This document shows, piece after piece, positions 63,799 through 64,000 of a stretch of 64,000 nucleotides of DNA. Below the pieces are notes generated by a model that saw only the letters and a list, made by a program, of their open reading frames with translations, did not search any database and was not told the DNA's origin. Positions within the stretch are counted from its first letter, which is position 1. Each line of letters opens with the position of its first letter. This DNA comes from Oceanirhabdus sp. W0125-5 (lineage in GTDB: Bacteria; Bacillota; Clostridia; Clostridiales; Clostridiaceae), in NCBI RefSeq assembly GCF_027938815.1, contig NZ_CP115913.1:186001-250000 (forward strand). Reading direction: 5' to 3'. Both the position numbers and the translations under genes were made by a program.

Positions 63799-64000
63799 AG
63801 TATCCTCCTAATTCTTATTTTAATTATATTTTATCATATATAAGGTTTTTATAGTATAACTTAATTTATGCATATCTCAAAATCACAAGGTTTCAATATG
63901 TTTTGAATATATATAAGTTTATTTATACTTAAAACCTTAATCTATTTGCTGAAAAATTTATTTTATTCTTGAACCTTATTTTCATAATTCTTCAAAGAAT

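Noticed and set aside
63963..64000. Possible 3' end of an upstream minus-strand gene (LKNYENKVQE then TAA)
   Set aside because: Only about 11 codons are visible; a tmk-like gene would fit known gene order, but the sequence is too short to claim.

Overview
The window is AT-rich, with strong GGAGG-type ribosome binding sites, frequent TTG/GTG starts and compact operons, mostly on the minus strand. Gene content (HPr kinase, Spo0A boxes at abrB, class III fructose bisphosphatase, class III glutamine synthetase, arginine deiminase genes, meso-DAP-type MurE, rubredoxin, selenoproteins) points to an anaerobic spore-forming Firmicute of the Clostridium sensu stricto type. The order holding darA, holB, ricT, trmN6, rsmI and abrB is the origin-proximal block known from Bacillus (yaaQ to abrB), here loosened by many insertions. 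|| Layout. 1-13 kb: cut-off MATE exporter, alpha/beta hydrolase, chemoreceptor-like protein, an orphan CARF-nuclease (Can2/Card1 type) with a small membrane protein, a secreted deacetylase, a secreted alpha-toxin-like phospholipase C with PLAT domain, a CPBP protease, a ComEC-like lipoprotein and hprK. 12.7-24.9 kb: a cation/proton antiporter with a PII-like protein, a small accessory segment (acetyltransferase, decayed gene, higher-GC kinase), stress genes (cupin, superoxide dismutase, AraC regulator), a Nudix-MsrA pair in which MsrA is read through a UGA codon, and an ECF sigma operon of envelope proteins. 25-28.6 kb: poorly characterised secreted proteins, rubredoxin and a PAP2 phosphatase. 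|| 28.6-38.7 kb is the most coherent cassette: two BCCT quaternary-amine transporters (one CaiT-like, one with a tiny membrane protein coupled to it), an AraC regulator fused to a GH39-like domain, and an operon pta-ackA-carnitine acetyltransferase. Together these could take up acetyl-carnitine (or acetylate carnitine), pass the acetyl group to CoA, phosphate and ADP, and so make ATP. 39.1-43.9 kb is the arginine deiminase operon (arcC-arcA-arcB and a second antiporter), which makes ATP in a parallel way. A second selenoprotein, HesB/IscA-like, follows at 44.1 kb behind a CsoR/CstR-like operator. 45.2-64 kb is mainly housekeeping: a DnaA-box cluster, fsa, abrB, rsmI, murE, glutamine synthetase, wall hydrolase, MscS, fbp, LysM protein and the darA-holB-ricT operon. 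|| Running through the window is a family of about 240-bp dispersed palindromic elements (six copies or parts). They share a multi-branched fold, and their stems differ between copies by compensating changes. They sit mostly at gene 3' ends, and two partial copies bound the accessory segment at 14.4-16.6 kb.
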